Of a stretch of 64,000 nucleotides of DNA, positions 21,679-33,078 are shown piece after piece. Both the position numbers and the translations under genes were made by a program. The notes below the pieces were generated by a model. It did not search any database. It was not told where the DNA came from and saw nothing but the letters and a program-made list of their open reading frames with translations. Source of the DNA: Owenia fusiformis (taxonomy: Eukaryota > Annelida > Polychaeta > Sabellida > Oweniidae); the NCBI GenBank assembly GCA_903813345.2, contig CAIIXF020000002.1, forward strand, positions 21,464,455 to 21,528,454, written 5' to 3'. Within the stretch, counting starts at the first letter, position 1; each line of letters begins with the position of its first letter.

Positions 21679-24600
21679 ATGTTCAAGCGACCAGACATTC
21701 ATGAAGCATGTAAGTACATTGATAAATTCCGAATGCAGCTATGGCATTTTCATGCTAAACTGATAAAGAAATATTGCTCTTGGACATCCGCAAATGGAAG
21801 AGTACGTAATTCTTTAACTCGAACATTTTACATATTTTTCAGCATTTTTCGGGGACCTCCGGGAATTACAAATGGCGTTAGACGATGGCCAGGTAGGCAA
21901 AACGCTTGAAACTTACTCGTTCGGAAAAATGATCTGAAATACAAAGTACATAATAGAGACTAGCATAGGGAATACAAAATGATATGTGGATAACTTGATG
22001 TGATTCTATATTAGACGTTTATGTTATATTATCTTATGTATGTTGTAGGTGGTCCAAAAATGGAACACTCATATTTCGAAAATAGATATTGATTTTCTTG
22101 ATGATAGCATGTCATGATTTACACCAGTGGATAGGGAATTTACTCATCTTTAATTTGGTATATCATGAGTTCAAATTTGTTATAATGTCTGTCAACCAGC
22201 GAGTCCATAATATAAATGACGTCATTTTCCTTTAAACATTAGACACTCTTGTGATATCTATTGCTTGGAGCCCCATCTTGTTGGAAAGTACCACCCTGTA
22301 CTTATTTATATTTTGTATTTTTATTCATTCAGTCACCCACCGTCGCTAACTATACCGGTCGCACGGCACTACACACTGCTGCAGCGAACGGGAGACTAGA
22401 CGTGTTACAAGTATGTTGAATACACACTCCCATTCAAATTTTGACAGCCCTGATGACATTCTACTGTCAAAGTGTATTCCTTCGGTCGTTTTAAATACCT
22501 TGATTGATTTAAGTGGATCTTCTATTTGATAGTCTGTCAAAGCCCTGTTTATGTAACGAGTGTGCTGATTTTCCAAATCGTGGTGTAATAGTTTTCAAAG
22601 AGGTAGGAAGTGTTACATGTAAAAAAGAGTTGCCAAAATGCTCAAAATGCCAATAATCTAACAATCTAAGAATGACACTGACTATTAGTATTGCAATAAT
22701 TAGTACATGTATAGTTCAACAATCAATATTTATTAATATTCGTGATATAAAGTATGATGATATAATTGCCATCAGTTTTATAAGGGATTATGATAGATGC
22801 ACACGACATTGACTGTTTCAGGTATTTAAGGAAAGAGGATGCCCCTTGGATAACAAAGACAAAAGTGGATGTACACCTCTACACCTTGCTTCACGTCTAG
22901 GTCATCTTGGTAAATGGAGTTTTTACAATCGCTACAATTACTTAAAGATGTACATTGGGAAGCGTTGTACTTGTATATGTCTTTATATCTATGTATATTT
23001 CAACTTGTTTTAGTAGAAATATTAAATGATGTATTTGTGTTCTTATTCATAAAAATATTCTTACAGGGTGAACCAAAAAGGCAACCCAAATAAATGTTAA
23101 TAACTCAGTCATTCATGATCATTGATCAGTATGTGTTTAAACGTGTTTGCACGATTCAACCTTGTTCAATGTTATTTCATTCTTCCAAGTTTTATTGGTC
23201 TGCTCTAATTGGTCACGATTTGTGGCCATTTTACAGAACATGGTCAAAAATGCTGGTTTCGTCTCTGGAGGCAAACTTGAACGTATCGGGTGAGGTTTTC
23301 CTTCTAATCTCTTGTTTCAACTTTCTGATGCTTCTAAAGTTGTTTAAATATACATGTTTGAAATAGCCCATAAGATGAAATTCTTGGGGTTCATATTGTG
23401 CGATTTTGGCATGTATCGGCATTTGGTGCAGGTTTTGTAAAATGGCCATAAAATCGGGAACATTGGGATCAAACAAATGAAACTAAGGATAATAAAAGAA
23501 CATTAAACAAGGTTCAATAGCGCAAAATATGACCTTCAACCCATCCTTGATGACTGTGTAATTACCATTTTTGGGTTACCATTTTTGGCTCACCCTGTAT
23601 CATAAATATTCGTATACTAGGCCTAATGGTGATATGATAAATTAGAATTAATTAAATAATAGATGACATGCATTGGGTTGTTTCTAGACATCAAGATTTA
23701 TTGATAAATGTAAAGTATAATGCATTATTTGTTTTCTCATGATTTAAAGATGTCGCTGTTGTAGATACAGTCAAGTGGTTGATTGATTGCGGTGCTGACG
23801 TCAAAGCCAGAACGCCAAAGGGGAGAACAGCGTTGTCGATTGCACAGGCTAATCACAGTCAATCAAATGCAACGCTTATTGTATACCTTCAGAATTGCAG
23901 TAAGTTATGAATGTTTGATATTTAAATTGGAATGGTGAATCGAAACCAATTACAAAAATGTTACACATAATATTGGTGAATTTAACAAAAGTTGAGAAAG
24001 CTGTTTAGGTATTAGAGTCCATTTCACTGCTTCATTTCGTCAGTAGAACGGCAAAAATAAGAAATTGGGAGACCATTGTGCAATAATATATGGAAAAGTA
24101 TATTCATAATGTACATGAATGACATTTGTATATTTCAGATTTTTTAGTTTTTTGTGCAATAAGCCTGTGCCGTCTTGTAATTTGAAGAATTTCAGCCATG
24201 TTAATCGTATTGAAAATAACATGGCAGAGAAACATCCAAATATAAGAGGCCACACACTTTATAAGCCAAACTAGAAGCAATCCAAGATATACAAATGTCA
24301 TTCATGTACATTATGAATATACTTTTCCATATATTATTGCACAATGGTCTCCCAATTTCTTATTTTTGCCGTTCTACTGACGAAATGAACCAGTGAAATG
24401 GACTCTACAAGTCCTACTATTACATGCATGTTACATTATGGCTACGAGCAGATGGACAGAGACAACGACGAAATTATAATCCAATGATCTATTTCTATTA
24501 GCTAAATTAATGTCATCTGACGTTTAAGGTCTAACTCTTACCTTTCACCATGCCACTCGACGGAAAACTCATCACGGTGATATTTCAGTTGAAGTGCTAT

Positions 24601-25501
24601 TAAGACAATATCGATCGATTTATTTGCAGATCGACAAAAGATGTCATGGGAATTGTGACTTCAAATGCTGTTTTCATTGACGATACTATAGATGGCAGGT
24701 CGGCATGTCCCATCTTGGATATTTCTCATTTCATTATTCACATTGCAATAAGCTCGGAAGAAGAAAAGAATCAAACTGAAACTAGATTCTAATTAATGGA
24801 AGTGCCAAGACAATTGCATTCTGTGATATGCATTACGTTACATAACCTATGTTACATAGCATGAAGAACCTTTAATTTGAAACCAGGTGTGGCTTGTGGT
24901 CGCTACATTCATAAAAGTTAACTTCCAAAACGGGTCCTTTTAAACATTATTATGCTTCTGTTATTGAAAAATGGTGAGACCCCAGAGCCAGACATGGACT
25001 CACCCGGGGGATGCTCACAATTTGCCCCTCCTAACATAAACTGGGAAATATAGGTTGCAAACTGACATACTGGGCATTGTAGGCCTAATTCTTTAGAAAA
25101 TTTCAAATGTTTTCAAAAATAATTTTTCAATTAAATGTTTGCCCTTCGGTTCTCTTACCTTCCTGGACAGCCTCTGAAAATGCTATTGAAAGATTATTAC
25201 CGAATGATTATTAGTACCTTCTAATTTAAAGAGCAATTTCGTATTTTGATAGTCATTTTGATAGTTTCCGATTATATAAATAATTTATCGAACTGTTTTT
25301 TGCTAAACATGGATTGACCATGGACTTGTTTCAGGTCCAATGTCCGACATGTGCATGCTTGTGTACACGAAGCCGGGGCCTGACGCTTGGTGTAAATATA
25401 CTATACTAGTAAACGTAGGTCAAAGTCTTACCGAAGTAACCAGGTCAGAAGACGATACTCAAGTGATCGTTTTTTATTGTACAAATAGTGACTTCCATTG
25501 A
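21679..25501 (+). CDS. ankyrin-repeat protein, five supported exons plus a candidate last exon
   Basis: Exons: 21679-21709 (first ATG after an in-frame stop at 21646), 21843-21892, 22333-22410, 22822-22909, 23765-23899, and a possible terminal exon 25335-25501 ending TGA. All supported junctions keep frame and use GT-AG. The protein starts MFKRPDIHEASFFGDLREL and then shows ankyrin repeats: GRTALHTAAANGRLDVLQVF, then GCTPLHLASRLGHLDTVKWL, then KGRTALSIAQANHSQSN. About 126 residues before the candidate last exon. Likely a small intracellular ankyrin protein acting as a binding module; the partner is unknown. The last exon is uncertain because its stop lies inside a palindromic element (25481-25653). 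Introns 3 and 4 each carry an ACAGGGTG-type MITE remnant or copy. Confidence 0.8.
22046..22300. mobile_element. MITE of the ACAGGGTG family, in ankyrin intron 2
   Basis: Left end TAGGTGGTCCAAAAATGGAAC (a few bases lost) and right end GTACCACCCTGTA are inverted. About 255 bp, ending 32 bp before exon 3, so it supplies sequence near the branch-point zone. Confidence 0.65.
23062..23599. mobile_element. 538-bp MITE of the ACAGGGTG family, in ankyrin intron 4
   Basis: TACAGGGTGAACCAAAAAGG at the left and ATTTTTGGCTCACCCTGTA at the right, each at a TA. The inner parts are also inverted (CATTTTACAGAACATGGTC vs CATGTATCGG... less clear). The two overlapping open frames on opposite strands at 23094-23476 lie within it and are not genes. 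Confidence 0.75.
24013..24407. mobile_element. 395-bp foldback MITE with ~120-bp arms
   Basis: Left arm from TAGAGTCCATTTCACTG to CATGAATGACATTTGTATAT; right arm is its reverse complement ending CAGTGAAATGGACTCTA. I count one mismatch between the arms, so the element is young. Loop of about 150 bp. The minus-strand open frames here are shadows of it. Confidence 0.9.
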
Positions 25502-25653
25502 GGGAAATAGTGCAAAATATTTTCCTCAAGGGAATATCCTGTCCACTGACATGTTCCCGAGGCTGCAGGCCGAGGGAACAAGTCAGTGGACAGGATATTC
25601 CCGAGAGGAAAATTTTTACACTATTTCCCGAAAATGTGGCAGTCACTATTTGT
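25481..25653. mobile_element. 173-bp palindromic element overlapping the candidate last ankyrin exon
   Basis: ACAAATAGTGACT at the left returns as AGTCACTATTTGT at the right, and GAATATCCTGTCCACTGACA as its reverse complement; the centre is CCGAGGCTGCAGGCCGAGG. The candidate terminal exon's TGA (25499-25501) falls in the left arm. Confidence 0.88.
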
Positions 25654-27667
25654 TTTATTATACACCTGATAAGTACTCTGTAAACAAAAACAAAATGAGA
25701 AGTCTTTTCATTTCAATATCAAATGTTCACAGGTTCTTATTGGCATTTAAAGGCATTTTACCCTTCAACTCCTATAATCTCAGATTTGGGGGAAGATAAA
25801 ATGTACTATTGACTGCTCACTTGACTTAACTGGTGATTAGTACAATTCATCTTCCCTGAAAGCAGGGATTTAGGACTTTCCAGGGAATTAGTTCATCTAT
25901 TCCATGTCATGTGACCATGAATAAGCCAATGAGCATCTAGAATACATTTGAGGTATATAATAATATAGATAAGTGGCGTTTTAATTATAAAGATCAGTTA
26001 CTGGATTTATGCCCTGGATTCAGTGCAATGCAGAATGACCCATTCCTTTGGGGTATTGCTTTCCAAAATTTGCACGAGATGCGGAACATCGAGTGTTAAG
26101 TTTAGGAAACATCGCCTGAAAGGAAAATGCATTGAGTCTTGGGTTTAAATTATTTTTCCACATTGCAAAATATTTTCTACAAAATCAGTCTAAAAATACG
26201 AAATCACGAATCACTAAAATCACTAAATGTGTATATTTTCAATGAAACTTTTTGCAAGAGTCAAGCGGACAAAGTATCAATTTCAATATGTAGAGTCTAG
26301 TCATCACCATGACAACAGCTCAACTAGTGACTTTGAATTCGTTATTGGTTATACAACGGAATGCAGTTACGTGAAATAGCGTGCTACGATTGGCTGGAAT
26401 TGGACACACGTTGTCTAATTATGTGTGAAATCTAATTCATGCCTTTATGTTAAAGTGTATGTAGAACTATTACTATTTTGAAAAAGGGAGGTTGAGATAT
26501 ATGTTTTAACTTGTACATAAATATGTAGAGTTATCCTCTGTGGATAAGATCTCCCATTTACACTGTCTACTTGGTCGATTGAGTTTAAAAATATAACGGA
26601 AAACAATTGTAATTAGGTACAGGTTTTCTTAAAGACGTGTAACTTAACCTCCCTAATCAATTTGATGCTTCGAAAAACCATGGATTAAAACCCCGCCTTT
26701 ACACATTTTCACAGTATCTGACTTATTTTCTCAAAATGATCTGATTTTTCTCATTATTGCATTTAAGGTTAAACAAGTTCTATATAATCTAATTGAAAGC
26801 CCATGGTTGTATATATCAGGTTTTTCAGCTGAAAACAATGGGACCGGGTGAGTTTTCCATAGGGAAAAACATGGGATGCGTCGTTCTCATTTTTATCGTA
26901 TTTTAATGCCATTCTCCCGTTCAGAAGCTACTGACAGTGCAGAAAAACATTTTCATCAATCAACCAGAACGCTCATTCACGAACGTTATTTAGAATTAAA
27001 GTTTGCAATTATTGTTTTTGTTTTGAAACAGCATTGGATTATTACTTTCCAACTCTTTCCCTTTCTCAGTATTGTTTAGATTTCTGATTGGCTGGTGGAT
27101 TGGATTGGATCAATTGGGTTTGATAATTCCTCCTAAAGTATTCAGGGCTTTTGCATTTTCTAATCAGTGCAATTTGTTTCAAATGTACTAGTAGCACTAT
27201 GAAGAGCTGATCAACTTTTCGTGAATTTTGGTGGCTATATCTTCTTGGGCATAATATTTGTATATTTTTCATAAAAAATCATTAGCCCAGGAGAGACTGT
27301 TCTCCAAACCTAGACTTGTGTAAAATGTTTGAATGACAATAATGTTTTTTTTGTAAAGTGTATCTTAAGAAATTGCCTTCGTCTTTTGGCAAAACGTCAA
27401 ATCCAGCGCCTCTGAACAACGTGTACTAGTTTTGGACATGGTCATTAAAGATAAAAAGTATATGAATGTATATAACATACATAATATGATGAATTGCCTC
27501 GCAGAGATAAAGAACTAATATAAAGATAAGGCATGATTTTATGTTTTTCTGCTATATTTGGCTTGATTGAAAATTTAAGATCTGTTTGATTTTATTCACT
27601 GAGAAATTGTATCGGGGTCTGCAACGCCAAAACTAAAATCCACAATGCCGTGAAACAAGAGAATATA
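25654..27667. other. intergenic, no gene seen
   Basis: AT-rich DNA. The 67-residue frame at 26876 and the 68-residue minus frame at 27066 show no domain or splice support. Confidence 0.45.
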
Positions 27668-27784
27668 TACAGGGTGGTAAAAAAAATGGAAACCCTGCAT
27701 TTTCCTAATATCTTTATCATTTTAAGCAATTACTCCCTGATATTTCACACATTTGTACATCATTCAATTTCACCCTACCAAATT

Positions 27785-28113
27785 TCATGACCATCAGACT
27801 GATAGTCATAATTTTACAGCACTTTGAATAACATGCTTCAATTTTGGCCATCATCGCGCTGTAGGCAAACCTGCACAGTTGTCAATGGGCCGAATGCATT
27901 CCTCAGCAGGTATGGCCTGAATGATACGGATGATCTCACTTTTAGGTTTGTGATTGTCCTGAGGTCTTCTCATACACTTTTTCCTTGCCATAACCCTACA
28001 GGTAGGGACATTTTGGACAGGGAGTGCAGATGGCCCGACATCACAATAGTGGCCACTAGGGCTGTTCTGTAAAGTGCTGTAACATTGTAAATATCAATCC
28101 GATGGTCATGAAA
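27785..28113. repeat. nested inverted repeat in the left arm of the 27668 element
   Basis: CATGACCATCAGACTGATA with TTTACAGCACTTTG at the left pairs with AAGTGCTGTAACATTG and ATCCGATGGTCATG at the right. It interrupts the long arm, as if a second element or an inverted duplication inserted there. Confidence 0.65.
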
Positions 28114-28779
28114 TCACAGGTAGGGATCAAATTCGCCCCTTCCCGTTCATACCGCCGTTTTCCGTAGAGGTTACCGCGCCTTCGAGTAGAAATACCGCCC
28201 CTTCGAGTAGAAATCACGGACAGGTAGGTCATAGAACTGCATCTAAATCGTAATTCACAATAATTATCCGATCTGTTTACGGTCTAATAAGTTGAATCAC
28301 ATATTTATCTACCATTTTCACCCATGTCCCACGCCAGCTTACCTCAAGTTTCTTCATAAACGGGCGCACAGTAGGGAATTATCATTCGAAAATCTCTCGT
28401 GGCCAGTTGTTTTGGTAAAACTCGTGTTTGTATTAGTTCCCCCAGCTACCACATATAATTGGAATTGTGCCATGAATGTTAAAGATAATATCCTTTTGTT
28501 CGTTCATATAATATTCCATCCCATTTGACGATCAACACAATTTGACACGAAGCTCCACTGTTTCTTTGTAACAGTTCCACACCTTATTAGTAGGTGTACT
28601 GTACGTACATTGAATATTGATTCCAGTTCATCTGCTGGCATATGTTAAACGAAGTGTGCAAACTGCAATCAGGCTCCGAGTTATGTGCTGAATATTCACA
28701 AAGGTAAATCTCCTACCATTCACATCTACACCATTCTAGGGGAAAACCTAAAGTCGGTAACACACATCCCATACCTACA

Positions 28780-29038
28780 TATATGTATTGACATCACAAA
28801 TAATTTACGCTTGACTACACATATTCAAACTATCCAAAGCCAATAAAGTGCTTTGGTTCCTCAGACGCAACCTCCATCAATGGCCTTAAAAGTGAAGGCT
28901 CAGGCATATAAGACACTAGTCCTGCAGAATATACCAGTTCTGCATGGGATCCATACCGGCAAAAATATTGATATGTTGGAACAGGAGCAGAGAAGAGCAG
29001 CCAGGTTTGTAAATAACTGTTTTTTCAATGGTGTGGAA
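28780..29038 (+). pseudogene. LINE (non-LTR retrotransposon) reverse-transcriptase C-terminal relic
   Basis: Translation gives IDITNNLRLTTHIQTIQS, then after a frame change VLWFLRRNLHQWP, a stop, and after another change KVKAQAYKTLVLQ and NIDMLEQEQRRAARFV. This order (TNNLxWxxHI, FLRRNL, AYKxLVxP, IxxLExxQRRAARFV) is typical of the C-terminal region of LINE reverse transcriptases of the jockey/CR1-like group. At least two frameshifts and one stop: a dead fragment. Confidence 0.85.
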
Positions 29039-29166
29039 TAGCACTATATTGGGAAGGAATTCTCTATTTTGTACACATACGATGTTAGTTTCTCGCGAAT
29101 AGGCCCATGGGCGTTTATTTGAAAGTGGGGTGTATGAAAAGGTTTTTCCCTCTTTAAAAAGGTAAC

Positions 29167-29279
29167 TGGTCAACTCAACCCCAAGTCAACTCAACCCAAG
29201 TCAAGTCAACCCTTAGTCAACTCGACCCCAAGTCATCTCAACCCTTGGTCAACTCAACCCTTAGTCAACTCGACCCCAC
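29167..29279. repeat. minisatellite of AGTCAACTCAACCC units
   Basis: Seven or so imperfect 14-18-bp units (GTCAACTCAACCCTTAGTCA, ACTCGACCCCAAGTCATCTC). Reverse-complement form of the much larger array at 54429-55366. Confidence 0.9.
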
Positions 29280-30089
29280 CATATTTAAATATCTATAAAA
29301 ACAATTAGATGTACCTTTCATTATGATATTGATGAATTTTGAAAGAATTAGGGATAAATTAGAAACTAGATATAAATCGGAAATGTTAAGTAATTTTCTG
29401 AATTTATTGATTGTAAAAAAGTTAGGTGAATTAATTCTAAAAGATTAAATTATATTGGTTTTATCTAGAGAAGTTTATGCTAAACACTTTTAATTTAACA
29501 ATTTATAATTTTTATGAATATGACGTTTATTTACCAAAATAATACGTGATTAATATGAGTATAGTTTTAACAGAATTAGCCTAGCCTATCTTAATAGGGC
29601 TATTCACGATGCTATTCATATATTTCACACCTTCAAGGTAAATTGGCTGGCTATTGGATTAACTATCCAATCTAAATTTGTTTATTAAAAATTATTTCAA
29701 ATAAATGCCCAGTTGGCAAAACATTCAAGAAAAGGGATGAAATTGCGAATAGTACATATGTAAGGTAATACGTGATTAATGTCGTTCAAGTACAAATGAT
29801 TAATAAAAATGAGGTCACATATTGGTCAACGTTTTTGCCCACGTTCGTGATCATACTAGTGCGTGAGTATGAAGGCCATGTGTCAACTATACAATCGATA
29901 ATATCCCCCTAGCTATTCCTCTAAATAAACGCCCATCCTCCTTGGAAAATTGTTTTCTCCCTCTTAATATAGGCCCATGGGCGTTTATTAAAAATTCTTT
30001 CAAATAAACGCCCTGTGCAAAATAAACGCCCGTAGGCCTATTCGCGAGAGAGAGTAAAGAATAACTTGTAGATTTGTGATCATAACCAC

Positions 30090-30245
30090 TGGCGAATCCA
30101 GAAGTTAACAAGGGGGGGGGGGGGTGTGTACATTTCAAATCCAAAAACTTTGAATGCCCATTTTTGATAATTTGACCTAAAAAGGCCCACTGCAAAAATT
30201 TTGGGCACACAATTGTTTGTGGGCCCCGGTAATTTGGCTCATTAA
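30090..30245. mobile_element. poly-G / GGCCCA repeat fragment
   Basis: Starts CACTGGCGAATCCAGAAGTT, then a G-run, then AATGCCCATTTTTGATAATTTGACC and AAAAAGGCCCACTG, the same blocks as in 5311-6290 and 7605-7850. The 130-residue minus frame at 29887-30279 comes from it. Confidence 0.6.
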
Positions 30246-31133
30246 CATAAATGTGACGACGTTTTTGCACTTTAACCAACCAGGACAGCAGAGGTTTTGA
30301 TTTTCGTGGCCTCTTTGTTTAAATGTTTACGACATAAAGGTGAGAAGTTTTGCTGTATTTTATTGCAATTCTTTAAAAATTGATGGGCTGCGATTTGAGA
30401 AATTCTAATCTATTTACATAGACTATGATTTGTATCGTTTGTATCGTTTTTGAAAGAACTCTAAAAACGACACAAATCACGTGTAAATAGTTCTCTGTGA
30501 TCTGAACTTTGCCAATTTAACATTAATCTGAATAAAAGGAGAGTTCTACCTAACTGAAACCAAAATACGATTAAGGTGCGTAATCCAAAAACGAAAACGG
30601 CGGAATTTGACAGAAACTGTAAAGTCGAAACAATGCTGGTATAACAGGTATATTCTTATACATTTAGCCATTTAAACAGTAAAATCAATCAAATTTTACG
30701 TTGGACGAGGTGTGAAGGAACAAAAATGACCCCAAATCCAAGAAAAACGTACTTAACTGAAATGGTGGATGTCAGGGGGTAATTTGTGTGCTGTCCTACG
30801 AGCAACCTAGACATATGTAAGTACCCTTAAAAACGTAGATGATATGAAACACATTCCTCTAACTGAATATACTATGAAGAAAGGGCTAGGTTGACTGAAT
30901 TAAAAGATAGAGCCTTTGTATTCGTAAATTCTGTCGATTATCTACTCGAAGGAGCGGCAACCTGTACGGAAAACAGCGGTATGGACGCGAAGGTGCGATC
31001 TGATCCCTACCTGTGGAAATGAAGTAGGCTGGTAGGAAATTGAATGATGTACAAATGTACAAAAGTTATTTCTTAAAATGACAAATATATGAGGAAAATG
31101 GTGTAAGGGTTTCCATTTTTTGACCACCCTGTA

Positions 31134-31988
31134 TTTAGAAGTTAAATATCACCCTTGGACGTACATTCCATGACAGTGGTGCTATTCCTATTTGAGGTTT
31201 CGGATTCATTGCTGATAAGTAATTTTGTAGGTTGTCGTTTTTTGAAACTTTTTTGTGTATCGCTTTTCAACCATGTCATTTGTGTTCACAGATTGACCGG
31301 TATTTAGATTCGTATACATTTCTTACATTTGGACATCGTTCATTGCGTTGTTTGTTGCTATGGCGTTTCCCATCGTAATTACTGTTGAACTTCTGACAAT
31401 AAATGCAAGAGGGCAATTGCAGATGTAATCTTTGCCTTATGCAAAATAGGTCTTCTCATGCAAGCTTCAATGCTATCATACAACAATTGGAGACAACGGT
31501 TTCAAAGAATTGGACTAAGACAAATGCTCATTCAAAACTTACTACCCCGGTAACTAAGGGAGTGTATTACAAGAATATGTAGTCACGTTACATATGGTTT
31601 ATCTAACTCAAGGGTGGTAATATGGACATTTAGAGCACATGTAGAGGGCAATTTTAGTTTGAATAGAGGCGGATGTCCAAAGATTACCCCAGGTGCTATC
31701 TCTTGTTTGTCGGTCTTAAGTACTTTCGTTTTGATTTGGGATGGTCGGCTGTCCAAATAGTCGACTCTTCAAATAAGCATCATGGTGAAATCCAGGGATG
31801 AATTTAAAATTTGACCACCCTGATTGGTTAGTTGTTCCATATGACTGATGCTGATTGGCCAGACACTTGAGAAAAACGCTCCTCGTTTTAATAGAATATT
31901 GTCTCATATCATAGCGCGCACTTGCAGCTGGTTTGAGGAATCGAATTCATTTTCAATAAAAAAAATTAAAGGACTTTTTTCAAACAAG
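31134..31988. other. intergenic; presumed promoter and 5' UTR of the next gene
   Basis: No gene. The open frame of the following gene reaches back to 31848, but the first 47 codons (including a Lys/Ile-rich stretch) do not look like the mature protein and precede a clear signal-peptide Met. Confidence 0.5.
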
Positions 31989-32699
31989 ATGCGTGGATCG
32001 TCTGCGTGTGTTATCTTTTTGTTATTCTTGTGCATCGGGAAAAGTATTCAGAAACTGAATTTCGTTTATGAAAATGATAAATACATTATCAGAGCCAAAG
32101 CTGGGGCTGACATCGGAGTTCGACTTTTGAAGTTCCATACTGGCGCAAAACCCGAGTTAGACAGGAACGCTGGATATTACGGGTTCACACGTTACGAAAA
32201 AGGACAGGATTTTGGGACAGTTTATATAGTGAAAGATGTGGTTATCAATGCGACTACCCCATGCCCTTGCAGAAACACGGCACATGCACGGGCATTTCGT
32301 TCTGTTACTGAGAATAAATGCCCGAGCGAATTTAACGGACAGGAGAATATCATTGCGTCAGGATTCTGTTATCGCTGGGCGCCTTTCGAAGACGGCAAAT
32401 GGGGGTTCGATTCTGTGACATTTAACTCAGTTAGGTCGATATTCTCCGAAAACTCGTACCTGAATAGACTCTATCATGATGATGACGAGAAAACAATTAT
32501 GCACCCCGATGAACAAGCTATTCTACGTTACTGCATGAAAGAATGGCTGGTCAAAGATTATAATGATTGTTTTGCGTCGAACGCCCGCCATGCCCCTCGG
32601 CCTAGAATTTCGCTGACTTGCGATGGATGCAAACCTGCCTTGCACGTTACTCTGATGCTTCTAACGGGACTGCTAGCTTATTGTTCAAATAAAATTTAG
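31989..32699 (+). CDS. unrecognised secreted or GPI-anchored Cys-rich protein, single exon
   Basis: 236 residues from the ATG at 31989 (context ACAAGATGC). I chose this Met because it begins a clean signal peptide: RGSS then ACVIFLLFLCIGKSIQ. The mature part is hydrophilic with eight or nine cysteines (CPCR, ENKC, SGFC, RYC, DC, LTCDGC), one N-glycosylation site (NAT, about residue 89), and an acidic HDDDE patch. The C-terminus is CDGCKP followed by a hydrophobic run (ALHVTLMLLTGLLAY) and a short tail, which fits a GPI-attachment signal or a single TM. I do not recognise the family. AATAAA (32688-32693) overlaps the last codons; another follows near 33013. No intron visible, so a retrocopy origin is possible. 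Confidence 0.75.
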   Translation: MRGSSACVIFLLFLCIGKSIQKLNFVYENDKYIIRAKAGADIGVRLLKFHTGAKPELDRNAGYYGFTRYEKGQDFGTVYIVKDVVINATTPCPCRNTAHARAFRSVTENKCPSEFNGQENIIASGFCYRWAPFEDGKWGFDSVTFNSVRSIFSENSYLNRLYHDDDEKTIMHPDEQAILRYCMKEWLVKDYNDCFASNARHAPRPRISLTCDGCKPALHVTLMLLTGLLAYCSNKI

Positions 32700-33078
32700 G
32701 AAAAAGATGTGCTCATGATATTTAAAATGCCCCTCAAGCACTTAATAATGACTCTTAATTAGTCAAAAACACATTTCGTTCCATCTTCCAGGATGGAAAT
32801 ATTTCCCGCTCTTTATAGTTGGGGGTCAAATAATAACCAAGTATATTATGTATCAATGATTTAAGATACTCTGATTTCACAGACTTTATATTTTCCTTTA
32901 TATGACTAATTGTATGATGTCCAATGATTACATGTTAAAATAGTATTTAATCCGTGTAATTCAAATTTACTGTAAAAATGGCTTTATACACGCACTCGCA
33001 AAATTACTCCTGAATAAATGGAAAAAATAGAACTATATATACGATTATTTGTGTTCAGTGTAAGAAATCGTGCACAAA
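32700..33078. other. 3' flank, no gene seen
   Basis: AT-rich; AATAAA near 33013 could serve the upstream gene. Nothing else noted. Confidence 0.5.

Larger units (their letters stand above)
27668..31133. mobile_element. 3.5-kb region bounded by ACAGGGTGGT inverted ends
   Basis: Left end TACAGGGTGGTAAAAAAAATGG and right end CCATTTTTTGACCACCCTGTA. The first ~130 bp of each arm match (ATTTGTACATCATTCAATTT), and a second block matches further in: CAGGTAGGGATCAAATTCGC and TTTTCCGTAGAGGTTACCGC and CTTCGAGTAGA at 28117-28230 versus their reverse complements at 30945-31015. Between them sit a LINE relic, a minisatellite and a poly-G fragment, so this is a nested composite. No transposase frame was recognised. 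Confidence 0.75.

Noticed and set aside
29887-30279. 130-residue minus-strand frame
   Set aside because: Runs through a poly-G repeat fragment (Pro/His-rich stretch) and an inverted transposon region; no domain.
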